Source: Xiphias gladius (lineage: Eukaryota > Chordata > Actinopteri > Istiophoriformes > Xiphiidae). From it: 64,000 nt of DNA. The DNA lies in assembly GCF_016859285.1 (NCBI RefSeq), contig NC_053420.1, positions 30,698,545 through 30,762,544 on the forward strand, given 5' to 3'. Below the pieces are notes generated by a model, which was not told where the DNA came from, did no database searches, and saw only the letters and a program-made list of their open reading frames with translations. Position numbers and translations under genes: made by a program. Shown here piece by piece: positions 25,934-36,859 of the stretch (position 1 is the stretch's first letter; the number at the start of each line of letters is the position of its first letter).

Positions 25934-26219
25934 TATGGTAAATGGACTGCACTCATATAGTGTTCTTCTAGTCTAGCCCTTTTCGACCACAGAAAAGGGC
26001 TTTACACTACTGCCACATTCACCCATTCACACACACATTCATACAGCGCTTTTCTATACAAACATTCACACAACTATGATACATCAGCGGCAAATTTGGG
26101 GTTCAGTATCTTGCCCAAGGACATTTTAACATCTGGACTGGAGGAGCTGGGGATCGAACCACTGACCTTCCGGCTAGTGCACGACCTGATCTGCCACCTG
26201 AGCCACAGCCACCCATGAT
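25934..26219 (-). mobile_element. tRNA-derived SINE
   Basis: On the minus strand the head contains TGGCTCAGGTGG, which fits the RNA polymerase III A box. About 45 bases later comes GGTTCGATCCC, which fits the B box. The body carries CTTGGGCAAGATACTGAACC and a tail ending in GTCCATTTACC. This is a widespread teleost repeat. A partial tail copy occurs near 23103-23150. Confidence 0.75.
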
Positions 26220-26649
26220 ATCTTTTAATTTGCGCCTTTTCTCAGTAAACATGGACATCTGCCCTAAATGATATGTGTGTAAGTGGTTCAATTAGTTATT
26301 ACAGTTTGAGTTGAAATAGTAACATAGATGATAGCTGCTATATGATCCACCTTGAGTCACAACAGTCTCGTAAACTGTGACATGAATTATTTCAGTTTAT
26401 GTGGAACTGCCGCAGTTTACGGGACTGTCATGACTGTGGATTGTTAGCTGACTCTGGCTTTCTCATAGTGAATCTAGAGATCACATCTTACAGAGGGATA
26501 GACTGAAAATAGACTGCACACTGGTCTGAGCTCCCAGGTTGTGTTTGTTGAAGAGATGTTATCTCTGGTTATGAATGTGTGGCCGTGGAAGTCGAGTGAG
26601 CAATGTGTGGATTCTACTTTATTTAGTCTGTCCCTGCCGGGGAGCAAAC
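26220..26649. other. Intergenic, no feature seen
   Basis: No gene, repeat or hairpin that I can support. Confidence 0.4.
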
Positions 26650-26960
26650 ACTAGCTGACAGCTGTCAAGTCAAGTCTATTTTATTTCTAAAGCACCAAAT
26701 CGTAACAGAGGTTATTTCAGGGCACTTTTCATATAGAGCAGGTCTGAACCAGACTCTTTATAGTTATATTGACAGAGACCCAACATTCCCACATGATCAA
26801 GCACTTGGTTACAGCGGCAAGGAAAAACTACCTTTAACAGGTAGAAATCTTGATCAGAACCAGGCTCATGGTGGGGCGGGGTCTGCCTCGACCGACTAGG
26901 TTGAGAGGGAAAGAGAGAGAGAGAGGGAGAGAGAAGGGGGGGCAGGTTCCACATAAAGAT
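26650..26960 (-). repeat. Teleost interspersed repeat
   Basis: Plus-strand words GGGCACTTTTCATATAGAGC, ACAGCGGCAAGGAAAAACT, GGTAGAAATCTTGATCAGAA and GAGAGAGGGAGAGAG are the reverse complement of a very common teleost repeat with a CTATATGAAAAGTGCCCTGA phrase. A shorter relative is at 48195-48290. Confidence 0.75.
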
Positions 26961-28149
26961 GTAAGACAATAATAATAATAATGAGACAGACTAGAACATC
27001 TAGGTTTCCTGAAGAAAATGTGTGTGATTGCTGCCTCTGTTACTGTTGCCTTATTTTCTGACATATTGAGTAAACAATTCCACAGTCTTATCATTTCACT
27101 TTTTTGCATTATTGATGCAAGAATGCAGCTCATATCACCTTGAACAGCCATAATAGCAGCAAACTTATGAATGGCTAAAAAACATACAAAATAGTTTTGT
27201 TTTTCGACTATATAAAGCATTTCACCGCCAGCCGTCTATTGAAGTTTCAATATTAGTGATTTCATGCACTCCTCATTAAAAAATGAATCACTCAACAAGC
27301 TGTTTACAAGCTAATATGGCCTTCCCATGCTTGACATTTTAAAAGTGGAACCATGTTTCTAACCATTATTACCTGGGAGTGGTAACAATTTGTATTAAGC
27401 AATTTTTGTTTTTTTCTATAGCGCCCCTTAGTGGCGCACTGAAGCACTGAAGTAATGGGAAGCTGTTCACCAACATTCAGTTTTGTAGCCTTTGTAGTTT
27501 TTGATATATCCTGTTTGTATATCATGTTTCATCATGTTTTGCTCATCACAATAGAAAACCATTCAGAAAACATCAGGAAAAAAAATCTTATAAAATCAAT
27601 TGTTACAGATAGCTGCGACAAACGAATAACAGCTATCTTCCCAACATGCCTGACCTTTTAGCTTTGGAACCAAGTTCCTAGCTGCAGGTGTGTGGGACTA
27701 GTATCGCGCCAAAAAACGCACAAAAAAAGAATAGTAAATAATAAAGGGCAAAGACAACTACAGTGTATTGGCAGCAATCATAACGACTTCAAAAACAAAC
27801 CAAAAAGAAAAAACATCAATAGACCGGGATCACTTTTATTCATCTCTTAAAAGATACTACACAGACCAGGAGGAATATAGGTAATACCTTATATTACAGG
27901 TCCCATATTTTCCAGCTAATTTCCTAGAAACGTTCCTCATATTTTTCTCCAAATTAGCAGATAATTAGCTGGAATTTAATCTGATGTTTCAAGAAAGGCC
28001 AAATTTGTTGCTACAGTTTATAGGTACCTCCTTGTTACATTCGGGTTTTTCAGAGAAAACTAGGAAATCATGTAGTACGTAGGTGTCTTTTTGTTAATCT
28101 TTGTAGACCTGCAGGCAGGTATTAACCTTGCATCTGTGGGCCTACAGGT
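26961..28149. other. Intergenic, no gene resolved
   Basis: AT-rich. The word AGCGCCCCTTAGTGGCGC near 27420 is a short palindrome-like motif. No coding exon supported. Confidence 0.4.
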
Positions 28150-29210
28150 CCAACTTGCATTGCCTCGATAAGCTGCCAGATGCAAATTGCACAGGGATAA
28201 TACCGTTAATACCTGCTCTTATTCTCATCCTTGACTTTGGGATTAATTTATTACTATTATGAAAATACTTTACAAAGATATAAATAGTCAAGATTTCATA
28301 TCCTTTCTCATCACCCCTGGCCTCTGTCAAGGTTGTGGAATTTCTCCCTCTTTATTTCTTAATATGGCTGAGTTAGCTGACTTTGCAAATTATTAACAAT
28401 CTAGATCTCAAAGGACTAACTTTATTTGGAATAGAAATTCAAATATCACAACTGGCGGATAACACAACCCTCTTTAAAAAAAAAAAAAAAAAGAAGGCAC
28501 AAGTTGGAATATCTTAAGACATTATTAACTCCTTTTCTAATGCTTCTGAATTAAATTTGAACTTAACCAAGTCCCCACGACTGAATCTGAATCTAGCATT
28601 TGTGATATTCCAGTAAAGGATAGTATATTAGATATTTTGGTATTAATATTTAAAAAAATAATGAAAACCAAATATTTAACTTCTTGCCAAGATTTAATAA
28701 AGCTAGATGTATTTTTAACAACTGGCTGCAGCGAGGGACTCTCGTTTTCTTTACCCATCCTTATCATTAGTAGTTGATTACTCTGCTATCAAAAAGTTAA
28801 AAAACAAACAAAAAAAAGTACATTTTTTTCTGGAAAAACAAATATAAGAATCCTAAAAAATGGTAGGAGATGGAAAGAAATCTGAATTGGAGGGAATCTG
28901 AGATGTATGTTGAAATTAATTGATCAAATATTGGTTTTGGAATCCTGATGCTATTTGGTGTTTGGTGAAAAGATATTAATATCTCAAACCACAAACCAGT
29001 TATGGGAGGTTAGTCTAGATGCAATTCTAAACATATTCAAAATGAATTGTCCAAAGACAGATCACTCCAAGAGTAATGTTTTTTTTTTTTCGGAATCAGT
29101 TCATTGAAGATATTAATTGGAACCTTGCTCATTACTGTATAAATTCTCTATAGCCGATAAGGCCCAAGAATTACATTTAAGAAATGTACAGAACATATAC
29201 ATAAGTAATG
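28150..29210 (+). mobile_element. L1/Tx1-like LINE relic
   Basis: Broken plus-strand frames read GCGISPSLFLNMAELADF near 28335-28385, then a decayed LADDTT-like motif near 28455, then INSFSNASELNLNLTKS near 28525-28575 and a further C-terminal region. This is the order of RT motifs in L1-type elements. An A-run at 28475-28491 interrupts it. Confidence 0.65.
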
Positions 29211-31200
29211 TTTTTGTCACATTTTGCTGATGTTGCAGTTAACTATACTTTTTGTAGAAAAAGAAATTAATCACTTACTCATCTCTTTTTCAGTTGTAAC
29301 TTTGCTACATTTTGGTCCAATTTTAGTTGTCATTTCCAACATTATGATCACAATATTAAGCTTTCAGTTAAAAGAAGTCATAGCATACTCTTATTGTAAA
29401 GACCCCAAGGTTGATGTTATTGGTAATGTGATGATTTTAATGGGGAATTATTTATATTCACAACTGTTGTTTTTCTAAAGGATTACCTATTTTCTGTTTT
29501 CCTTCATGACTTTACTTATTTTATAAGGTAATTTCACAGATTTTACAATATTTTCCCAACCGACCATCTTGGGTTTGCTTTATACTTCACCTAAATGGTG
29601 TAATTGTACCCAAAAACAATGTGCAAAATTTTCTGCTTGTATCATCTTTAGTTTCTGAGATGTGGAGGCCTTAAAAAAGGGGTCGTGGCCCTAATAAACG
29701 AGTCTTGCTAAAAAAAAAAACTACAAAGTTCCATATGTCATTACTTTTGAATTACTCATTCTAAATGCTTGAAATTTTCAGGGATTGTTCTATACCATTA
29801 AACGTCTTTAACTTCTAAAACAGTCGACCCACAGTTGCATTTTAATGAGCAACTGCCTTGTAATGAGCTGATTTTTAAAATTGTATTTTAAAAATCTTTC
29901 ATGCTTTGGAGCCCACTATATCTTCACACTGAACTACATCAGATCTTTTAAATTTTTATACATAATACTCATGCTATAGTACTTTCTTAGCAACTAGGTG
30001 CATATTTCTGTTTTATGAGGCATTAAAAATGAAAAAAAATATTTCAGACCTGTATTTCAAGTGCATACTGCCGATTTATGACAAAGTCTACCCTAAAAAC
30101 AATCATACCACTAGAAAGACTGTTATTTAATTATTAAATCCACATAATATGAGATTGGGACCTTGAGCCAAACCATATTTCTTAGGTTATTAAACAGTAT
30201 AAACGGACATTGTAAAAAAAAAAAAACACTTCTACAATTTAGCTAAGGCTTTAAGAGTCTGAACAATGCAGTAACGTTCTTTTCCAAATCTGGTGGAAGT
30301 GTTTGGTGCCTGCCAGTTGGTGGAAATGGGGCATCAACAATCTTCAGGATATGTACAAGAGGCCCTGAACAGATATCCTCTCTCCTGGGCCAACGGTAAG
30401 TCTTAGAGAAACCATGTGGATGCATGTATAAGATGTATAAGATGTACAACATGTAAAATATACGAATTCTCATGGTCCCTCTAAGATCCAAGATGGTCAG
30501 TCGGGAGGCCTGTGTTGACATGGAATGACCCTTTGAACTGTCTGAAATTTAATAAGAGCGAAGAGTATAAGTGCAATTAAATATTGTGACTACATTTTTT
30601 AAAATACATGGAATGCAAACTGTCTTTTTAATTGTATTTTTATATATATTGTATTTTCTTCATTGTTTTTTTTCTTAATTGTCATTATCCTGTTGGTTTT
30701 GTATTTCCTTTTTGGCTAAACTGCAATAGCAGCTATCAATGCGAAAGTCTGTCTCTGACAGACTGACTGAGCGCTGATGTAATACCATTGGTTGGCTGGC
30801 CGAGTGTTGGAGTTTCCCCACTGGCCATTGCTCTTTCAAAGTGAGCTGATGTCATGAATATGCTACTTAGCGTATTACATCAATCAAGTGACATCTAGTG
30901 ACTTTTCCAGCAGGCTTTAGCTCCTTTCCACTGGAAGTTGTTGTTTACAGCGGTTCCACAACAGTTTTCAAATACGTCCACAATTTCAGAAATTGACCAT
31001 ACGCGGTCCAGCCATGTACCAGGTTTTGACCTTAGTCTTGTTAAATACTGACTGTAAAATGTGGAACACTTTGAGTGTGACTGAATGGAAATCTGTTTTG
31101 GATTAATAAAGTCTTTAAAAAAACGGGTAAGAAAAAACACTGATCGCTTCAGATCACTTTAGTTTAGAAATAAGACAACATACTGTATATATATATTATA
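29211..31200. other. Intergenic, no gene resolved
   Basis: AT-rich. Candidate frames at 29224-29478 (plus), 30243-30521 (minus) and 30895-31140 (minus) have no recognisable domain or splice context. Confidence 0.4.
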
Positions 31201-31206
31201 CATTAT

Positions 31207-32045
31207 ATAGCACACAACAAAATTGAGTACACCCATGTGCAATGTAACTAAAATGCTGTACCATGTTAAATATATTTGTATTATTTTTAAAATGAAGTGT
31301 GGGGTATTACATCTTATGTAAACCCAAACAAGATTGATAGACTGCAATGAAAAAACAGGCTCAAACTGCAACCTCAGTGTAACAGAAGTGAGTGGACCTG
31401 GGATTTCCAATTGAGGCTAATGGCATGAACAAGGTTATAAAAGAACCTGTGAACAGCACAGCTTCCTCAGTTCTGGTCTAGGTTGTATCTAATGCAAAAT
31501 GGCTCCATATGGTGAGTAACTGTCTCAACAAGTAAGAATCCAGACTGTGAGAGTGACTACATAGTGCCGACCCTGAAACATGGAGGTGGGAGTGTGCTGA
31601 TGTGGGGCTGCATGAGTGCAAAGGTGTAGGGGAGATGACATTTATAGATGGCGCTATGAATGCAAGTTTGTAACCAAATACTGAATGAAAAGATGACTCC
31701 CAGTCTCAAGAGGCTTGTGAAAGAAATTTTCCAACATGGCAGTGATCCCAAACACACTGCAAAATCACATAAACGTGAAAACTGTTACATGCCCAAGTAT
31801 GTCCCTTGACTTGTATCCAATATGACACCTTTGGGGTATTTTAAAATGGAAGGAAGAACAACAAAACCCTTCCACCAAAGAGCAGCTGAAAAGAATCATC
31901 TGTGAAGAAGCAGGACATCTCTCCAAATATCTGTTACACTGGTATCATCCATGAACAGGAGGATCAAACTTATCATCAAATATAAAGGCGCACACACAAA
32001 ATAATGAAGAAAATCAAGGAATGGAATCACACTAATTAAGGGCGA
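31207..32045 (+). mobile_element. Tc1-like transposon relic, internally deleted
   Basis: Starts with GCACACAACAAAATTGAGTA, a fish Tc1-like terminus, and matches the minus-strand copy at 13095-13945. Transposase scraps read LKHGGGSVLMWGCMSAKGVG at about 31570-31630. The stretch between the leader at 31500 and this motif is deleted compared with a full element. Confidence 0.8.
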
Positions 32046-32400
32046 ACTGACTGTTGTTGCAGTTGGATCTTTAATATGGAGAATTTATTTCGTCAAACAT
32101 TTCTGTTTTTCAACCGAATTGGCTTTGTTCTTCTTGGCCTTTTGTCAAAAACAAATAAAACTCTATTAAATGGACAGGATTCACAATACTTCCCATGTTA
32201 GTGATATTGACCAGAGGTGTACTCTATGTTGTATAACGTCACAGTATACAATCAATGAACTCACCTATTCAAATATAATGGCACTTATCAAATGATGGTC
32301 AGTCGAAATTATAATTTTTTGTGTTTGTCGTTCCAACAAAGCATATACATAGATACAGTGGGGTTAAGAGGTCTGAGACTACTTTACTGGGAAAGGGCTC

Positions 32401-32650
32401 TCAGACTTTTTCACCCTGTGTAGAAATACCTTGACAAAGAGGTCCCCAGTAAAATAAAGCAGCTAAATGAAAACACAGCCTAATTTCAGGTAGAAAGACG
32501 ATGTCCACCAACTTGCGATAGCATTCCAGCTGCTCCCCACTGTCAGTTATTGTCATCTGGAAATATTCAAATATCTTGTCGACAACCGCAGCTAGTCGCT
32601 GCTCCATGAACTCCTTCCGACTTTCAAGAGCGGTCAGTTCCCACAGACGG
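32401..32650 (-). pseudogene. Orphan first exon of a C2H2 zinc-finger gene
   Basis: On the minus strand the frame reads LTALESRKEFMEQRLAAVVD, then KIFEYFQMTITDSGEQLECY, then RKLVDIVFLPEIRL. This aligns with the N-terminal module of teleost zinc-finger proteins and with exon 1 of the intact gene. The normal start (an MS-x-x-Q-LR segment) is replaced by LTALESRKEF. There is no clean donor and no following intact finger exon. The nearest finger exon downstream on this strand is the decayed one at 25.6 kb. Together they probably represent one dead duplicate. A functional but distant partner outside the window cannot be excluded. Confidence 0.6.
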
Positions 32651-33179
32651 TTGTGTCTAAACAGAGTACAGAAAATAGGTAGATGGTGTTCTGAAGCTGT
32701 CCTTTTACCCTCAATCTGTAGCAGTCACTGGCCTTGTTTACAGAGTAGTACCAACACGGTAAAGCCAGCTGCAGTCTGTAGCAGCAACAGCTTCCATCGT
32801 CGTCTTCTTATTGTGCATTACCGCCACCTTCTGCTAAATCCCTTCATGCACACACTCAAAACCCCTAAACTACACTTAATGGATACTTCATGTCCATGTC
32901 AGCCACCCTACCACCCTATTCCTGTTTATCCATCATATCCTATAAAAAAATCTTTGTATCCCTTTAAAAAACTAGCTGTACCCTGACCAGTTCTCTCTCA
33001 CGCATGCTCAGTAATGTTTTTAATGTGAATTCCTGCACCCCTAATTCCCTCAGATTATTCCTCATCATCTCTGTGTCCTATACCTCCTACAACTCAGAAC
33101 TGTGTGCTCCACTTCTCCTCTTCCTGACATCACTCTCACAAGCCTGTCTGGTGTTTCCCTACCATTTTCACTGTTCTTT
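32651..33179. other. Region upstream of the orphan zinc-finger exon
   Basis: Contains TACCGCCACCTTCTG at about 32819-32833. The same word lies upstream of the intact zinc-finger gene, which suggests that the 5' flank was duplicated too. No other gene. Confidence 0.5.
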
Positions 33180-33790
33180 GAGTGCAGAGAATCAGAATCA
33201 GACTCAGACTCAGACTTATTGGCCATGTATGTTAACACACACAAGGAATTTTGTTCTGGCAGTTTGTGGCTTCTCAAGCAATGCAGACAATGTACAGACA
33301 GCATTTATAGTATGTAGAGTCAATACACAATATACAAGCAATATGCTGATTATATAAAAGACAAGCAATATACATAAAGTGCAAGTGTGTGGTAGTGCAA
33401 ACAATAATGCGCATCACATATGGGAGTGAAATTTTGGTGTATAAGTATATGTACATTTCAGTATTTGTAGATGTAAAGCAGGGTGTAATAACTATCTGAG
33501 GAAACAGGTAGCTATGGCATAGCAGATGATACTGGTGAGCTGTTAATGAAGGTGCTGACATTAGGAAACAAACTGCTCCTGTGCCTGGTAGTTTATGTAT
33601 GCAGGATTCTATAGCACCTGCCATAGGGAAGGGGTTGAAAAAGGTTGTGTCCAGGGTGTGAGGAATCTGTGATGATTTTCCCTGCCTGTTTCCTGGTTCA
33701 TGAAGAACCTGCCCAGTCCTGAAGGGTGGGCAGGGGAGCATCAATGATTTTTTGCTGTCCTCATTGTTTGCTGCAGTCTGTTTCCAGTGG
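33180..33790 (-). mobile_element. CR1/jockey-like LINE 3' end
   Basis: The minus strand reads HTLDTTFFNPFPMAGAIESC, a decayed form of the phrase (LF-x-LLPSGRRYR) that ends fish CR1-like RTs. It is followed by a 3' UTR and a short TCTGAGTCTGATTCTGATTC tail repeat at 33180-33215. Confidence 0.7.
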
Positions 33791-33851
33791 CTGCTCCAAA
33801 CCAGACTGTGATGGATGTGCAGAGGACAGATTAACTTTGTCGACAGTCTTT

Positions 33852-33911
33852 TGAATTTTATACATATGTGTATATATATGTATATATAAATATATGTATA
33901 TATAAAATTCT
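33852..33911. repeat. AT-rich hairpin
   Basis: GAATTTTATA at the left and TATAAAATTC at the right close a TATATG-rich imperfect palindrome. Confidence 0.75.
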
Positions 33912-35380
33912 ACTCTATTCATACTTTGACACCCTCTCATTCCCCTCACCCCTACATGCACTGATACCCACAGAAATTTCACCTGACCTCCCTGATTTGC
34001 TATCCATGTGACTGATTGAAGGACTTCATATCATACATCTTGATGGCTGTTTGGATGGAAAGACCTTCAACTTGGTACGGCTGAGGATGAATCTGGACAT
34101 ATCCACACCTTATATTGTCTAGTTTTTTCCACCCATCACAGTGCAACCAACACTGCCAACATCTCCATTGTGTAAACCCCTAACCCATTGTATGTTCTTC
34201 TGTTTATTACGATTGCTTTTGATGATATTGCCCCCCCCCAAATACTGTCAGTCCTTTCTCAGGTTTCTTAGCACCATCCATATAAATCTGTGTATAAACA
34301 CTAGAATCTTTCATTACATGATAGTTGAATCCAGCCACCAGATCAATTTAATCTTTTTATTTCCTTTTAACCTCTAACAAATACCAGTCTACTGTATTTC
34401 AGGCCACACAAGCATCCATAGAGCCACCACCAGATCAACTACTGAAGGGTTTAGCCCAAATTCTTCTTTCAGATAACTGTGTAAATTACCCTGCTTAAAC
34501 ATGATGAATGCCATGTGCATAATTCAGCGCGCATTCATAAGAATTGTAAATGACATAATTAATGCCCCAATAATACCATAGAAGGCCATGCGTCCTGTGC
34601 CATATGTCAGGAAGTGTTCATTCATGAAAATGGGGTCAAAGACAAAAAAGAAGATCTTTGCAAGTTCAGAGATTCAGAGAAAGTCCTGCTTTCAGAGATC
34701 CATAAAAGAAAGTCTATAATTTTGAACAGTATCATCAGTGGAATTAAGGGACATGCTAAAGTCAAGGAATGGGAAAAAAATCACGAATGCTGTTAATGTC
34801 ACCTGAGGGTCATACTGTCACTGAAGTATACGAAATATATGAAAATGGCTTCAAAAAAATGTCTCGTCATAAGCAAGGCAATCGATGACTTTAAAGGGAT
34901 GGGGTCAAGGGCAAGTCTCCGTAATGAGAGATTGATGACAGAATACGTGCAATAATAGGTGATAATGCACTGTCAGGCTTTGCAACGGACAATTTTTCCC
35001 TGGATAGCGTCGTGCATAAACCTGCATACAGACAATTGGCCTGACAGTACTAGTATGATGTAAAACCATTTCTGATTTTCACATTTATAAATGTAACCAC
35101 ATCAATATTGTCTATTAGCATACAATGGACATTGAAATCCGATTTATCTAGCTCTATCCTACTCCTTTAATTTCCTTTGTCCAAATGTTGTAAATATAAG
35201 TTATGTGGAAGGAATTGTCAAACAATAAATATTCAATATTTTAAACTAGGTTAAGTGAGTGTTACTTATGTATGATGGCTGTGATTTGTTTATGTATGGT
35301 CGCAAATGTATGTTATATAGTAAACAGAACTGTTTTTACTTGGAGGTCAGCGAAAATATATTAATGTTGTCACTCATCTT
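33912..35380. other. Intergenic, no gene resolved
   Basis: No coding exon, named repeat or hairpin that I can support. Confidence 0.4.
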
Positions 35381-35389
35381 TTTTCAGTG

Positions 35390-35985
35390 GATTAGGATTC
35401 AGCCCATTGGAGAAATCCTCACATCCTCACAGACCCATTTCTGTCAGGATAAGGAGCAACCTGCTTGTCACAATTGGTGGGAGGACAGTTGCCACATGTT
35501 TCTCCACATAAACACGTTGGAATTGCTCACTACCCAGCTGCTGAGGTATCATCACATCTTGATCAAGACAATAGACAGCAAGACAGCCACAGCTTACATT
35601 AATCGCCACAGAGGAGTGCACTCAGCTAAGCTTCTCAGCTGTGCTGAGAGCACACACAGGTTCGGGAAAGCCAGAAAAGATTTGTTTGCAGAAAGAGACA
35701 ACTTGGGGCAGATGTTGGGAGGGGCGCTATCTTAGGCAGAGTGAGCAGTCAGGAGTTATACCGTGATAAGCCAGCACCTGTGGGCTAGGTTCCTGTTAGG
35801 CAGCACTTACAGAGACTAGGTCCCTCTCAGGATGTGGTGCGCACCATTCAAACTGCGAGACCACAGCGGCTTATATGGCTAAATGGATGGCTTTTCAGCA
35901 CTAGTGGGGCACCTCTCCCTGTTACGGTGGTCTCTGCGATCCTTGTGTTCCCGCCAGTGACCCGAGATGGGCATGTGGCAGCGTA
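35390..35985 (+). mobile_element. Possible DIRS-like retroelement fragment
   Basis: The frame 35259-35735 reads KTIDSKTATAYINRHRGVHS, then FAERDNLGQMLGGALS. This resembles the RNase H / post-RT region of DIRS and related tyrosine-recombinase retroelements (D-x-x-T-x-x-x-YINRQGG, then N-x-GAD-x-LSR). Key residues are altered and the frame is isolated. A different endogenous RNase H source is possible. Confidence 0.45.
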
Positions 35986-36762
35986 AGACTTTTAATTTTC
36001 TCTTTTAATTTTCTCTTTAATTTTCACTCGTTTATTCAGGTTTTTCCTTTCATTTGTCACCAGTCTATAGTTTAAAGGTAGAACCTCATTGTGATGACGC
36101 AAATAGGTGGGCAGAAAGCTGCCTGCTTAAATTTTTGCTGAAAAGCTTCATTTCAAATCAGGAAAGACACAAATTAACATGAACACAGAAGCTCTATTTA
36201 ATCAAGATTGTGGCATTGACTATGTCAGTTTGAGATGTATAGGGTTAGAGCACTCTAAATAGCAGCCAATCAGAAATCCCCCAAAAGTAAAAAAATAAAT
36301 TTTTACTTACCATATCTAAAAGGAAACAAAAGTATTATTCCCACGAATGAGAGCAACTTTAATTTAAATCTGAAGAGAGTTAAACATGGAATAACAAAGA
36401 TTGTGGGAGTAGGGCAGTGTATGGTACACTGATGCAAGGTTAAAAAGAAAAATTTGTGAAACTTTGCAGGTGAACTGAAGGTCCAAAGGACTTACAGTAC
36501 AGTGTCAGTTTGATAGCTGGTATAATCAACACACATGATCACAGAAAAAACTAAGAAAACACACTTTATCAACAAGTTTCATAAAGATACCACACATAGA
36601 TTTCAGTATCAAGTGCAACACAGTAATATCTACTTTCAATCATCATGATTTTTATGTCAGTTTGAGTGGGATTGATCACTTTGTTCTCTTTGTCTTCAGT
36701 GTGTGTAGTACGCTAAAACACTTTTTTAGTGATGCCTTGTCAGTATAGCAGTTTTACAGTAT
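35986..36762. other. Downstream flank of slc2a10
   Basis: The 3' UTR of the minus-strand transporter presumably occupies part of this. I see no clear polyadenylation signal close to the stop codon. Confidence 0.4.
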
Positions 36763-36859
36763 TCACCCTGAGGTGCTAACTTGACAGTACACTCTTTGGT
36801 ACCGTGGGGAAGTCTTTCTCCGGCTGATGCAGCCACAGCACTCCTCACTGTAGTAAAAC
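36763..36859 (-). CDS. slc2a10: slc2a10 exon 5, C-terminal tail and stop
   Basis: 97 bp starting after TTGTTTTGCAG. It reads [20 protein letters not shown], then [11 protein letters not shown] and TGA at 36765-36763. The RRF/NRF junction matches the human tail start. The sequence is basic and cysteine-rich. Confidence 0.85.

Noticed and set aside
26130..26211. Possible tRNA gene from A and B boxes
   Set aside because: Sequence cannot fold as a complete cloverleaf and continues into a SINE body; called as tRNA-derived SINE.
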